A stretch of DNA of 64,000 nucleotides from Oscillospiraceae bacterium (GCA_009783695.1 WRCY01000001.1:1-64000), one strand, 5' to 3'. Positions 26,401 to 34,111 are shown, numbered from the stretch's first letter. Notes: generated by a model not told the origin, from the sequence alone. Numbers and translations are program-made.

Positions 26401-26435
26401 ATAATTATAAAATCCAGAACAAAGGAGCTATTACC

Positions 26436-26477
26436 ATGAACGAAACAATCAGAAAGCTTTTTAATCGAGCATTTTAA
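26436..26477 (+). pseudogene. Truncated DUF6809-like gene, cassette 1
   Basis: Starts MNETIRKLFN like the intact gene of cassette 2, with AAAGGAG upstream, but after ten codons runs into an inverted piece of argF (RAF-stop). The promoter, RBS and start survive. Confidence 0.8.
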
Positions 26478-26543
26478 GTAGGTGTTTCATGTTGTTTATT
26501 TCCTTTCGGTTGTTTATTTGTTAATTTCGGGATTTTCAGTTCT
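26465..26543. repeat. 79-bp direct repeat, copy B
   Basis: Copy of 26047-26125, offset 418 bp. It carries a dead duplicate of the argF start and forms the tail of the cassette 2 XRE gene. Confidence 0.9.
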
Positions 26544-26738
26544 CCCTGCGAGATAATCAATTGATACTTCAAGATAATCCGCAATTTTTTCAACGGTATC
26601 AATTTTAGGCATTTGCCCCTTAGACAAGTTACCCACATAATCTTTAACGCCGCATGAAATAAGAAGTTGATTTCTGCTGATTCCTCTTAATTCCGCTAAA
26701 GCATCTATTTTTTTAATCATTATTTGTGCATTAGCCAT
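26514..26738 (-). CDS. XRE-family regulator, cassette 2
   Basis: 74 residues: MIKKIDALAELRGISRNQLLISCGVKDYVGNLSKGQMPKIDTVEKIADYLEVSIDYLAGRTENPEINK. GAGGTG precedes the ATG. It diverges from an intact DUF6809-like gene across a promoter with GTTAGTTAAC repeats. Paralogous to the cassette 3 and 4 regulators, with an almost identical tail. Confidence 0.85.
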   Translation of the reverse strand: MANAQIMIKKIDALAELRGISRNQLLISCGVKDYVGNLSKGQMPKIDTVEKIADYLEVSIDYLAGRTENPEINK

Positions 26739-26777
26739 AAATTGTCACCTCATTTTTTGTGTAAATATACAAATTGT

Positions 26778-26825
26778 GTTAGTTAACAAATCTTGTATTA
26801 ACATTTGTTAGTTAACATATTATAA
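26778..26825 (+). promoter_or_regulatory. Cassette 2 promoter and operators
   Basis: TTAACA, 17-bp spacer, TATAAT, with TTAGTTAACA both upstream and inside the spacer (TGTTAGTTAACA). Confidence 0.65.
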
Positions 26826-26860
26826 TAAGAACAAGAAAACTAAAACAAAGGAGCTATACC

Positions 26861-27109
26861 ATGAACCAAACAATCAGAAAGCTTTTTAACGGCGAGATTG
26901 ACCCTGCCGGCAAAAAATACTATTATATGTTAGAAGACGAACTTAAATTTGCTGAAAATGATTTAAACGAAACCTTTAACGACAGACAAAAAGAGTTATT
27001 CGCTTCATATAAAATCGCCCATCGCAATTACGAAAGAGAAATTGAATTTTTTCATTTCGAGTGCGGATATAAAACAGCCTCTAAATTAATCATTGAGGGT
27101 TTGAATTAA
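26861..27109 (+). CDS. DUF6809-like small protein, cassette 2
   Basis: 82 residues: MNQTIRKLFNGEIDPAGKKYYYMLEDELKFAENDLNETFNDRQKELFASYK...FHFECGYKTASKLIIEGLN. It is acidic and mostly helical. From memory it resembles the DUF6809 family of Clostridia, function unknown. AAAGGAG RBS. It is divergent from its XRE gene, and its last 24 nt overlap argD tail to tail. Cassette 4 holds a homologue. Confidence 0.75.
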   Translation: MNQTIRKLFNGEIDPAGKKYYYMLEDELKFAENDLNETFNDRQKELFASYKIAHRNYEREIEFFHFECGYKTASKLIIEGLN

Positions 27110-28252
27110 AATCGCCAAGCCTTTATCAATACTTTCATAATCAATCACGAGCGGCGGCAGAAGCCGCAGCTTCTCTTTCGCCGTCAGCGTCAGCAAGCCC
27201 GCTTCCAGCGCCGATTTCATAACATCGACAGCTTTTTTATTTTTAAGTGTAATCCCGAGCATCAGCCCCTTGCCGCTTATCTTTGCAACTTCGTCAAGCG
27301 CCGATAATTTCTCTTTGATATACTCGCCTTTTTTTATAACTTCGGCGAGAAAACCCTCCCTTGAAACTTTGTTAAGAACAGCCAGCGCCCCTGCTAAAAT
27401 CACAGGATTCCCGCCGTAGGTTGAGCCGTGGGTTCCGGCTGCCAGCACATTTGCGCATTTCTTACCCGCAAGGCAAACCCCGAGCGGCAGACCGCCGCCG
27501 ATGCCTTTAGCGAGCGTAGTTAAGTCGGCTTTTTTACCGTAATGCTCGCCCGCAAGAAACTTTCCCGTGCGCCCTGTGCCCGTCTGCACTTCGTCTGCAA
27601 TCGTCAGCACATCATGCGCTTTGCAGAGCTTGAAAAGCTCATCGACGTAATCCTGCTCAAGCGGGGTTACACCGCCCTCGCCCTGCACATACTCGAACAT
27701 GACCGCGCATACGGAGTCGTCGAGCTTCGCCTTTAAGTCGGCGATGTTATTAGCCTCGGCGTGCACAAAACCCCCGACAAACGGAAAGAAGTAATTATGC
27801 ATTTCCTCCTGCCCCGTCGCCGACAAGGTCGCAATTGTTCTGCCGTGAAAAGAATTCACGAGCGTTATAATAGTGTGCCTGTTTTTGCCGTATTTATCAA
27901 AGCTGTACTTGCGCGCTATTTTAATCGCGCACTCGTTCGCCTCCGCGCCCGAATTCCCGAAAAACATATTAGTATAGCCGGTAATTCTGCAGAGCTTCTC
28001 GGCGAAATCCGCGCCCGGTTTATTATAGTAATAATTTGAGTTGTGCTGCAGGGTCTGCGCCTGCTTGCATACCGCTTCAACCCAGTCGCTGTCGCAGAAG
28101 CCGAGCGAGTTTGTACCTATTCCCGAGCCGAAGTCTATTAACGTCTTTCCGCCCTCTGCGACTGCATTCACGCCGCTTCCGCTTTCAATGGCGAGCGGAA
28201 GCCGCCCGTAGGATTTCATAACGTGCTTGTCGTATTTTTGAATTATACTCAT
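27086..28252 (-). CDS. argD: Acetylornithine aminotransferase
   Basis: 388 residues from the ATG at 28252 (MSIIQKYDKHVMKSYGRLP). The ORF track adds 20 codons read through the family-1 leader. Class III PLP aminotransferase motifs: FGNSGAEANE, SFHGRT, TIADEVQTGTGRTG, PLP Lys in TTLAKGIGGGLPLG, HGSTYGGNP. It makes N-acetylornithine from the semialdehyde. It follows argB after 61 nt, mostly a family-1 repeat. Confidence 0.95.
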   Translation of the reverse strand: MSIIQKYDKHVMKSYGRLPLAIESGSGVNAVAEGGKTLIDFGSGIGTNSLGFCDSDWVEAVCKQAQTLQHNSNYYYNKPGADFAEKLCRITGYTNMFFGNSGAEANECAIKIARKYSFDKYGKNRHTIITLVNSFHGRTIATLSATGQEEMHNYFFPFVGGFVHAEANNIADLKAKLDDSVCAVMFEYVQGEGGVTPLEQDYVDELFKLCKAHDVLTIADEVQTGTGRTGKFLAGEHYGKKADLTTLAKGIGGGLPLGVCLAGKKCANVLAAGTHGSTYGGNPVILAGALAVLNKVSREGFLAEVIKKGEYIKEKLSALDEVAKISGKGLMLGITLKNKKAVDVMKSALEAGLLTLTAKEKLRLLPPLVIDYESIDKGLAILIQTLND

Positions 28253-28318
28253 AATTTCAATAAGTCCTTTCTTCACCTTATTCGGGATAAAAACAACGTT
28301 TTCCCTATTCAATTTAAA
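28253..28318 (-). repeat. Family-1 repeat R5 (leader of argD)
   Basis: TTGAATAGGGAAAACGTTGTTTTTATCCCGAATAAGGTGAAGAAAGGACTTATTGAAATT-ATG, starting at the argB stop. Confidence 0.8.
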
Positions 28319-29165
28319 CAGTTATCATCGTTCCCGCACCCTTGTCGGTCAGCAGCTCAATTAAAATAGAGTGCGGGATTCTTCCGTCTATTATATTCGC
28401 TTTCTTGACCCCGCGCCTCACAGCCTCAAAGCAGCAGTCAATCTTCGGAATCATGCCGCCGGATATAACACCTCGCTCCTTTAAAAGCGGAACCTCGCTG
28501 AGATTTATATTGTATATCAGCGTGCTTTCATCGTCCTTGTCCTCTAAAATTCCCTTAACGTCAGTCATCAGGATAAGATTGTCCGCGCCCATTTCCGCCG
28601 CAATGCGGGAGGCTGCGATGTCGGCGTTGATGTTATAAACCTCGCCGTTCTCCCCGCCCGCAACAGTCGCAATGACGGGGATATAGCCGTTGTTGAGTGC
28701 ATTTTTGATTACCTCGGGGTTGGTCGCCGTTATTTCTCCCACAAAGCCGAGCTCCTCGCTCAGCTGCTTTGCCTCAAGCATGCCGTCGTCAAGACCGCAC
28801 AGCCCGATTGCCTTGCCGCTGTGTGAATAGAGCAGATTCACAAGGTCCTTGTTGACCTTCCCGCACAGCACCATCTGCACGATTTCCGCTGTTTCCTTGT
28901 CGGTATGACGCAGACCGTCAATGAACTTCGGCTCCTTGCCTACTTTTTCGAGCACAGCGTTTATTTCGGGGCCGCCGCCGTGTACCAGCACGATTTTAAT
29001 CCCGCACAGCGACAGCATTACAATGTCCGACATTACCGCCTGCTTGAGCTCGTTGTTTATCATCGCGTTTCCGCCGTACTTTATTACGACGATTTTTCCG
29101 TAGTACTGCCTGATGTAGGGCAGCGCTTCTATTAATATATTTGCTCTTGTATTATTATCTATCAT
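28314..29165 (-). CDS. argB: Acetylglutamate kinase
   Basis: 283 residues of the amino-acid kinase family: VIKYGGNAM, VHGGGPEIN, ATVAGGENGEVYNINAD, ILMTDVKGIL, GGMIPKI. It phosphorylates N-acetylglutamate, the second step of arginine synthesis. GGAG lies six nt before the ATG. It sits between cassette 3 and argD. Confidence 0.97.
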   Translation of the reverse strand: MIDNNTRANILIEALPYIRQYYGKIVVIKYGGNAMINNELKQAVMSDIVMLSLCGIKIVLVHGGGPEINAVLEKVGKEPKFIDGLRHTDKETAEIVQMVLCGKVNKDLVNLLYSHSGKAIGLCGLDDGMLEAKQLSEELGFVGEITATNPEVIKNALNNGYIPVIATVAGGENGEVYNINADIAASRIAAEMGADNLILMTDVKGILEDKDDESTLIYNINLSEVPLLKERGVISGGMIPKIDCCFEAVRRGVKKANIIDGRIPHSILIELLTDKGAGTMITV

Positions 29166-29175
29166 TATTTTCTCC

Positions 29176-29397
29176 TTATTTATTTACCTCGGGATTATCG
29201 GTTCTGCCCGCAAGATAATCAATGGATACACCTAAGTAATCCGCAATTTTCGCGACTGTATCAATTTTAGGGACTTGCCCTTTTTGTAAATTATCAACAT
29301 AAAATTTCACACCGCATGATATTAGCAGTTTATTACGGCTTGTGCCGCGTTCTTTTGCTAATTCATCTATTATTTTTACCATTTGTTCAAGATTCAT
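29176..29397 (-). CDS. XRE-family regulator, cassette 3
   Basis: 73 residues from the ATG at 29397 (MNLEQMVKIIDELAKERGTSRNKLLISCGVKFYVDNLQKGQVPKIDTVAKIADYLGVSIDYLAGRTDNPEVNK), with AGGTGG upstream. It ends 10 nt before the argB start. No small-protein gene faces it, although the divergent promoter is present. Close paralogue of cassette 2 and 4 regulators. Confidence 0.85.
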   Translation of the reverse strand: MNLEQMVKIIDELAKERGTSRNKLLISCGVKFYVDNLQKGQVPKIDTVAKIADYLGVSIDYLAGRTDNPEVNK

Positions 29398-29455
29398 AAT
29401 AAACCACCTGTTCTTTTGTGCAAGCATACAAACATCTGTTATCTAATAGATAAGC

Positions 29456-29485
29456 TATTGACATCTGTTAGTTAATGGATTATAA
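29456..29485 (+). promoter_or_regulatory. Cassette 3 orphan promoter with operator
   Basis: TTGACA, 17-bp spacer TCTGTTAGTTAATGGAT, TATAAT. The related ATCTGTTATCTAATAGAT lies just upstream. It points right, but no ORF follows before the next XRE gene's tail; a short palindrome GACGCGCAATGCGCC lies there instead. Confidence 0.65.
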
Positions 29486-29527
29486 TAAGAATAAGAAATT
29501 AATACAAAACGGACGCGCAATGCGCCC

Positions 29528-29749
29528 CTACGCATTAATTTCGGGATTATCAGTCCGCCCTGCAAGATAATCAATAGATACGCCTAAGTAATCCGCAATT
29601 TTCGCGATTGTAGCAATGTTGGGCAACTTATCTTTTTTTAAGTTATCTACATAACTTTTTACACCGCAATCATTAAGTAGCTTATGACGGCTCACACCGC
29701 CACGTTTTGCTAAGTCATCTATTATTTTTATCATTTGTGCACTATTCAT
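29528..29749 (-). CDS. XRE-family regulator, cassette 4
   Basis: 73 residues from the ATG at 29749 (MNSAQMIKIIDDLAKRGGVSRHKLLNDCGVKSYVDNLKKDKLPNIATIAKIADYLGVSIDYLAGRTDNPEINA), GAGG upstream. It diverges from an intact DUF6809-like gene. The recognition-helix region (SRHKLLNDCGVKSYVDN) differs from its paralogues, and its operator differs too. Confidence 0.85.
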   Translation of the reverse strand: MNSAQMIKIIDDLAKRGGVSRHKLLNDCGVKSYVDNLKKDKLPNIATIAKIADYLGVSIDYLAGRTDNPEINA

Positions 29750-29782
29750 ATTTTTTCTACCTCTTAATTGTATATTTATACA

Positions 29783-29837
29783 AATTGCGTACAAATACGG
29801 ATTCTATATTGACTTCCGTATATGTACGTGATATAAT
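29783..29837 (+). promoter_or_regulatory. Cassette 4 promoter and operator
   Basis: TTGACT, 17-bp spacer TCCGTATATGTACGTGA, TATAAT. The inverted half GCGTACAAATACGGA lies upstream, so GTACnnATACGGA halves face each other across the -35. Confidence 0.7.
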
Positions 29838-29862
29838 AAAGAAAACGAAAGGAGCAAATCCA

Positions 29863-30105
29863 ATGAGCGAAATAATAAGAGAGCTTTTTAACGGCGAAAT
29901 ACAACCTGAAAAACATTTTTATTTGTTTGACGATGATTTTAAGATTGCCGAAAAGAAACTGAGCGAAAATCTAAGCGACAAACAGAAAGAATTATTTAAA
30001 GCCTATAAGGCTGCCCGCAGCAATTATGAAAATGAAATTGCGTTCAATAACTTTGATTACGGATACAGAACAGCCTGTAAACTGGTTCATGCGGGATTGA
30101 AATAA
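29863..30105 (+). CDS. DUF6809-like small protein, cassette 4
   Basis: 80 residues from the ATG at 29863 (AAAGGAG upstream): MSEIIRELFNGEIQPEKHFYLFDDDFKIAEKKLSENLSDKQKELFKAYKAARSNYENEIAFNNFDYGYRTACKLVHAGLK. Homologous end to end with the cassette 2 protein. The ORF-track start 52 codons upstream reads through the promoter and is rejected. It ends directly against the argJ stop. Function unknown. Confidence 0.78.
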   Translation: MSEIIRELFNGEIQPEKHFYLFDDDFKIAEKKLSENLSDKQKELFKAYKAARSNYENEIAFNNFDYGYRTACKLVHAGLK

Positions 30106-31353
30106 TTAAGTCCGGTACTCCGCATTAATCTTCACATAATCATAAGTTAAGTCGCAGCCCCACGCAACCGACCGGTTGAGCTCCGCGTTTTCTTCGCCTA
30201 AATCTATAACGATAATAACTTCGTCCGCAAGTAAAACCTTATGCGCCTCCTCGTCCGAGTGACCGACGCCTGCGCCGTTCTCGCAGACTTTGACGTCGCC
30301 GTTTTCAGAAACGATTCTCACCGAAACTTTTTCGGGGTCGAACTCCGCGCCCGAAGCTCCCGCCGCCATCATAATCCTGCCCCAGTTCGCGTCCGCCGCG
30401 AAAACTGCGGCTTTCACGAGGCTTGAGGAAATCACCGCCCTTGATATAAGTGCGGCCGCTTCCTCGCTCGGCGCGTTCATAACTGCGCACTCGATGAGCT
30501 TTGTCGCGCCCTCGCCGTCGCGCGCTGTTTCCTTTGCTAGGTTAAGCATTACCGCGCAAAGCGCGCCGAAAAACGCCTCGTAATCCTCGTTTTCCTCGGT
30601 TATCAGTTCATTCCCCGCGAGCCCCGACGCCATAACCGACGCCATGTCGTTGGTGGAGGTGTCGCCGTCGATATTGACGCGGCTGTACGATATTTCGTTC
30701 GCGTCCGACAGCGCCTTCTGCAGCATCGGCACCGAAATCGCGGCGTCCGTGGTGATAAAAGCGAGCAGCGTCGCCATGTCGGGGTTAATCATGCCCGAGC
30801 CTTTTGAGATACCGCCGATTCTGCAGGTTTTATTCCCGAGCGGCAGCGTGAATTCAAATGCGAATTCTTTCACCCGCGTGTCCGTGGTCATAATCGCTTT
30901 GCACGCATCCGTGCTGCCGACTTCGCTGAGCACGCCCGCAAGCACCGGTATGCCTTTCTCGAACGGCTCCCGCGTCAGCTGCTGCCCGATTACGCCCGTG
31001 GACGCGACAATCACGTCTTCTTTTTTTATTTTAATGCAGTCTGCCGTCAAGCCGCACATCAGCTCCGCGATTTCGATTCCGTTTGCGTTGCAGGTGTTTG
31101 CATTTCCGCTGTTCACGATTACGGCTTGCGCCTTGCCGTCCTTCAGGTGCTTCTGCGTAACGGTAATCGGCGCGCCTTTGACAATATTCTGTGTGTAAAC
31201 CGCAGCCGCCGAGCAGGGCTTAACGCAGTAAATGAGCGCAAGGTCGTCTTTCCCGCTGCTCGCCTTTATTCCCGCGCGGACTGCGCCGGCTGTAAAGCCG
31301 GCAGCCGCACAAACGCCGCCGTAAATAGGGTTCAATCCCTCAAAAGTTATCAT
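30106..31353 (-). CDS. argJ: Glutamate N-acetyltransferase / amino-acid acetyltransferase
   Basis: 415 residues from the ATG at 31353 (MITFEGLNPIYGG). Conserved IVNSGNANTCNANG, and KGSGMINPDMATLLAFITTDA with the autocleavage Thr that splits alpha and beta chains. It recycles the acetyl group from N-acetylornithine to glutamate and, in bifunctional forms, also uses acetyl-CoA. It follows argC after two family-1 repeats. Confidence 0.96.
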   Translation of the reverse strand: MITFEGLNPIYGGVCAAAGFTAGAVRAGIKASSGKDDLALIYCVKPCSAAAVYTQNIVKGAPITVTQKHLKDGKAQAVIVNSGNANTCNANGIEIAELMCGLTADCIKIKKEDVIVASTGVIGQQLTREPFEKGIPVLAGVLSEVGSTDACKAIMTTDTRVKEFAFEFTLPLGNKTCRIGGISKGSGMINPDMATLLAFITTDAAISVPMLQKALSDANEISYSRVNIDGDTSTNDMASVMASGLAGNELITEENEDYEAFFGALCAVMLNLAKETARDGEGATKLIECAVMNAPSEEAAALISRAVISSSLVKAAVFAADANWGRIMMAAGASGAEFDPEKVSVRIVSENGDVKVCENGAGVGHSDEEAHKVLLADEVIIVIDLGEENAELNRSVAWGCDLTYDYVKINAEYRT

Positions 31354-31504
31354 TATTTTATTAAGTCCTTTCTTCACAAACAAATTATGAAAACAACGTT
31401 TTCCCCGATTCAGTTTTGCTGTTTATCATGCTTATTTTCATTAAGTCCTTTGCTTCACAAACGAATCACAAAAATAATGCTTTCCCGATTCAGTCATTTT
31501 CATT
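31354..31504 (-). repeat. Family-1 repeats R6a,b in tandem (leader of argJ)
   Basis: Two copies, about 31354-31425 and 31432-31504. The gene-proximal one is near consensus: AACTGAATCGGGGAAAACGTTGTTTTCATAATTTGTTTGTGAAGAAAGGACTTAATAAAATA. Confidence 0.85.
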
Positions 31505-32410
31505 TTAAGCTTTTGCTCCCATCATTATATCAAAACACTGCACAGCCGCGCCGCTCGCGCCTTTGCCGAGATTGTCGAACCGTGCGCTCAGCAGTATCCG
31601 CTCGCCGTCCCCGAACACATAGATTTCCATATCGTCCGAACCGGCAAGAGCGTTTGCCGCGAGGAAACTTACGCCGTCGGAATCCATGAGTTTTATTCTG
31701 CCTGTTTTATAATGATTATTGTAAACAGTTTTAATTTCATCTGCGCTTGTATTTGGCAGCTGCAGCGGCACATTCACAATCATTCCGCTGAAATAATCGT
31801 CAATAACGGGACTAAACATCGGCGTTTTTGTAAGACCGCAAATCTTCTGCATTTCGGGCTGATGCTTATGCACTTGCGAAAGTGCGTAAAGCCGTGCGCC
31901 TGACAGCTCGGGGTTTCGCTGTGCGCTCTCATACTCTTCGATAAACGCTTTGCCGGCGCCGCTGTAGCCGGAAATCCCAAAGCAGCTGACCGAATAATCG
32001 GCAGGGATTATGCCCGCCTTAACCAGCGGATGAACCAGCGCTATAAACCCGCTCGCGTAGCATCCGGCGTTCGCGACCCGCTTGGAAATACGGATTTTCT
32101 CATACTGCTCCGCGCTAAGCTCCGGGAAACCGTAGTCCCAGCCGGGATGGGTTCTATGTGCGGTTGAAGCGTCGATTATGCGCGTTTCGGGATTCTCCGT
32201 CATAGCTACCGCCCCGATAGCCACCTCATCAGGCAGGCAAAGGAACACAAAGTCCGCCATGTTTAGGAATTTTTTGCGTTCGTCTGCATTTTCACTGAGT
32301 TCGGGCGCAATCACAAGCAGTTCTATATCCGTTCTGCCTGCAAGCCGTTCGCGGATTTTAAGCCCTACTGTCCCCGATTCGCCGTCTATAAATACTTTTG
32401 GTTTATTCAT
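31505..32410 (-). CDS. argC: N-acetyl-gamma-glutamyl-phosphate reductase (short type)
   Basis: 301 residues from the ATG at 32410 (MNKPKVFIDGESGTVGLKIRERL). NAD(P)-binding N-terminus, catalytic Cys in NAGCYASGF, FGISGYSGAGK. The length and VFIDGESGTVG start fit the shorter ArgC type. It reduces acetylglutamyl phosphate to the semialdehyde. First of the arg genes proper. Confidence 0.95.
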   Translation of the reverse strand: MNKPKVFIDGESGTVGLKIRERLAGRTDIELLVIAPELSENADERKKFLNMADFVFLCLPDEVAIGAVAMTENPETRIIDASTAHRTHPGWDYGFPELSAEQYEKIRISKRVANAGCYASGFIALVHPLVKAGIIPADYSVSCFGISGYSGAGKAFIEEYESAQRNPELSGARLYALSQVHKHQPEMQKICGLTKTPMFSPVIDDYFSGMIVNVPLQLPNTSADEIKTVYNNHYKTGRIKLMDSDGVSFLAANALAGSDDMEIYVFGDGERILLSARFDNLGKGASGAAVQCFDIMMGAKA

Positions 32411-32485
32411 TTTTATCAAGCCCTTTCTTCATAAGTAAATCATGAAAACAATGTTTCATCGATTCAATTGTTTTATTTTAAAACT
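32411..32485 (-). repeat. Family-1 repeat R7 (leader of argC)
   Basis: AATTGAATCGATGAAACATTGTTTTCATGATTTACTTATGAAGAAAGGGCTTGATAAAA-ATG. Confidence 0.8.
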
Positions 32486-32908
32486 TTACTCTTTAATATA
32501 AACTAAACTCATTCCCGCACCGTAATTATCAAAAGGGCGCGGTTTAAATCCGAACTTTTCGTAAAAAGGCTCCTTGCCTTTCGCCGAAGCGAGGTGAATA
32601 ACAACATACTCGCCGCTCTCTGCGGAATCGTTTATGAGCTTCAGCAGCCGTTCGTTTATTTCCCGCCCAAGCCCCTTACCCTGATGCTCTGGCAGAACTA
32701 CTAAGTCCGATATATTCCAATAATAACCGCCGTCACCTATAGCTTTTCCCATTGCGATTGTTTTACCGTTTTCCTTGGCAACCACAGTATACTGCGTGTT
32801 TTTGACACCTATATCAAACTGCCTTTCGCTGACCTCCCGCCAGCCGACCGAATCGCGCAGAGCTTTGTAATCAGCATACGAGATTTTATTATCATACGTA
32901 TATTTCAT
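32486..32908 (-). CDS. GNAT-family acetyltransferase
   Basis: 140 residues with the acetyl-CoA loop VVLPEHQGKGLGREI and the C-terminal PFYEKFGFKPRP. It starts at the base after the stop of another GNAT gene (TAA-ATG), so the two are translated together. Their place at the head of the arginine cluster hints at a role with amino groups or glutamate, but nothing in the sequence fixes the substrate. Confidence 0.85.
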   Translation of the reverse strand: MKYTYDNKISYADYKALRDSVGWREVSERQFDIGVKNTQYTVVAKENGKTIAMGKAIGDGGYYWNISDLVVLPEHQGKGLGREINERLLKLINDSAESGEYVVIHLASAKGKEPFYEKFGFKPRPFDNYGAGMSLVYIKE

Positions 32909-33337
32909 TTAATATAACCTCAATCTTCGCGTTGTAGCCATATTCTCTTCTGTAAAACCGATTTTCTCCCAAAAGGCGTTCCCGCCTTCATTTTCGCTTA
33001 ATACAAAAGCGACAACAACTTTAATCCCCTCGCTTTTTATCATTTCGACAGACCTATCTACCAATGCCTTTCCTATGCCCTTTTCGCGGCACTCTTCCGA
33101 AACAGTAAGCCGGTAAATCAAGCCTGTTCTTCCGTCGTGCCCCGCTAAAATAGTCCCCGCGATATTCCCGTCAATTTCCGCTATGAAGCAGGATTTAGGA
33201 TTACGCGTCATAAATTTTTCTAAGTTCTCCCTGGAATCGAGCTCCGTGCATTTATCGCACTTGCAGACGCCCTCGGTGCTCCGCCAAAGCAAGTGAGCCG
33301 CTTCAATATCGGCTGATGCAAACTCCCTTATTATCAT
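32909..33337 (-). CDS. GNAT-family acetyltransferase
   Basis: 142 residues from the ATG at 33337 (MIIREFASADIEAAHLLWRSTEGVCKCDKCTELDSRENLEKF). Acetyl-CoA loop LTVSEECREKGIGKAL and C-terminal AFWEKIGF. The CKCDKC near residue 25 is unusual but is found in some GNATs. First gene of the leftward arginine transcription unit. Substrate unknown. Confidence 0.85.
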   Translation of the reverse strand: MIIREFASADIEAAHLLWRSTEGVCKCDKCTELDSRENLEKFMTRNPKSCFIAEIDGNIAGTILAGHDGRTGLIYRLTVSEECREKGIGKALVDRSVEMIKSEGIKVVVAFVLSENEGGNAFWEKIGFTEENMATTRRLRLY

Positions 33338-33421
33338 ATTTTCATTAAGTCCTTTCTTCACCAATGCGAAATGAAAACGTCGTTTCCCCCAATTCAGTTT
33401 TATTTGTTTTCAAACTTTTTA
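33338..33421 (-). repeat. Family-1 repeat R8 (leader of GNAT gene)
   Basis: AAGTTTGAAAACAAATAAAACTGAATTGGGGGAAACGACGTTTTCATTTCGCATTGGTGAAGAAAGGACTTAATGAAAAT-ATG. Confidence 0.85.
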
Positions 33422-33448
33422 CCGCCTCTTTTTTTGTCTATACTGAAT

Positions 33449-33476
33449 ATTATACATTATATTTCGTCAATGTCAA
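33449..33476 (-). promoter_or_regulatory. Predicted promoter of GNAT-arg unit
   Basis: On the minus strand TTGACA, 16-bp spacer, TATAAT. An inverted repeat TGCATAAT (33496-33503) / ATTATGCA (33513-33520) lies upstream. ATAATATTCA stretches here resemble ArgR half sites only loosely. Confidence 0.6.
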
Positions 33477-33555
33477 GGAATAATATAATCATAATTGCAT
33501 AATATTCATTTTATTATGCATATTCTTTGTATATCAAAAATATTTTTCTCATATA

Positions 33556-33584
33556 TTGATTTTTTGATATTTTCATGTTATACT
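33556..33584 (+). promoter_or_regulatory. Predicted promoter of 33689 XRE gene
   Basis: TTGATT, 17-bp spacer, TATACT. A leader of about 100 nt holds a divergent family-1 repeat. Confidence 0.55.
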
Positions 33585-33609
33585 ATTATCATGAACAGGA
33601 GGCAAAGCA

Positions 33610-33688
33610 AGGTTGAAAATAAATGATACCAAATCGGGCAAAACGAAACTTTTCATTCTTGTTTGTGTAGAAAGGGCATGGTGAAATT
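33610..33688 (+). repeat. Family-1 repeat R9, variant subtype
   Basis: GGTTGAAAATAAATGATACCAAATCGGGCAAAACGAAACTTTTCATTCTTGTTTGTGTAGAAAGGGCATGGTGAAATT-ATG. The GTGTAGAAAGGGCATGGTGAAA ending is shared with the copy near 50985. Confidence 0.75.
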
Positions 33689-34084
33689 ATGAAACTCAGT
33701 GAGAAACTTGAGGTTCTCATTCGCCGGGGCGGCATGAAGAAGACCGAGTTCGCCGAAAAAATAGGCATAACCTACCGCGCGCTCGCCAATTACATTTCCG
33801 GCACGCGCGAGCCTAAGAAGTCAGTGCTGCTCAAAATCGCCGAAACTCTTGAAACCGACATCGTTTTCCTCACTGACGACGCGAAAACCCTCACCCTCAC
33901 AAGCGAAGAGCGTTTTTACTTCGGCGCGACCTCCGAGGGACGCGGAATTCTGGACGCGATGTTTTACCTTGACAAGTCGCGGGAGCTTTTCGCGGGGGAA
34001 AAACTTTCTGAAGGGGATAAGCAGGCGCTTTTTAACTGTGTGACGGAGATTTATTTTGCGGCGAAGAACAAAAAGAACGTATAG
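33689..34084 (+). CDS. XRE-family regulator with C-terminal extension
   Basis: 131 residues. N-terminal HTH (LSEKLEVLIRRGGMKKTEFAEKIGITYRALANYISGTREPKKSVLLKIAETLETD), then about 60 residues (SEERFYFGATSEGRGILDAMFYLDKSRELFAGEKLSEGDKQALFNCVTEIYFAAKNK) typical of Clostridia regulators annotated only by their HTH. Own promoter and terminator, so monocistronic. Target unknown. Confidence 0.85.
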   Translation: MKLSEKLEVLIRRGGMKKTEFAEKIGITYRALANYISGTREPKKSVLLKIAETLETDIVFLTDDAKTLTLTSEERFYFGATSEGRGILDAMFYLDKSRELFAGEKLSEGDKQALFNCVTEIYFAAKNKKNV

Positions 34085-34111
34085 GACGGGGGGGCCTCCC
34101 CTGGTCATGAT

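Noticed and set aside
26096-30105. Classical toxin-antitoxin operons
   Set aside because: XRE genes resemble antitoxins, but the partners are divergent rather than co-transcribed and match no known toxin fold; kept as an open question only.
33338-33560. Clear ArgR boxes upstream of the arginine unit
   Set aside because: Only loose ATAATATTCA-like matches in A+T-rich DNA; not enough to call a site.
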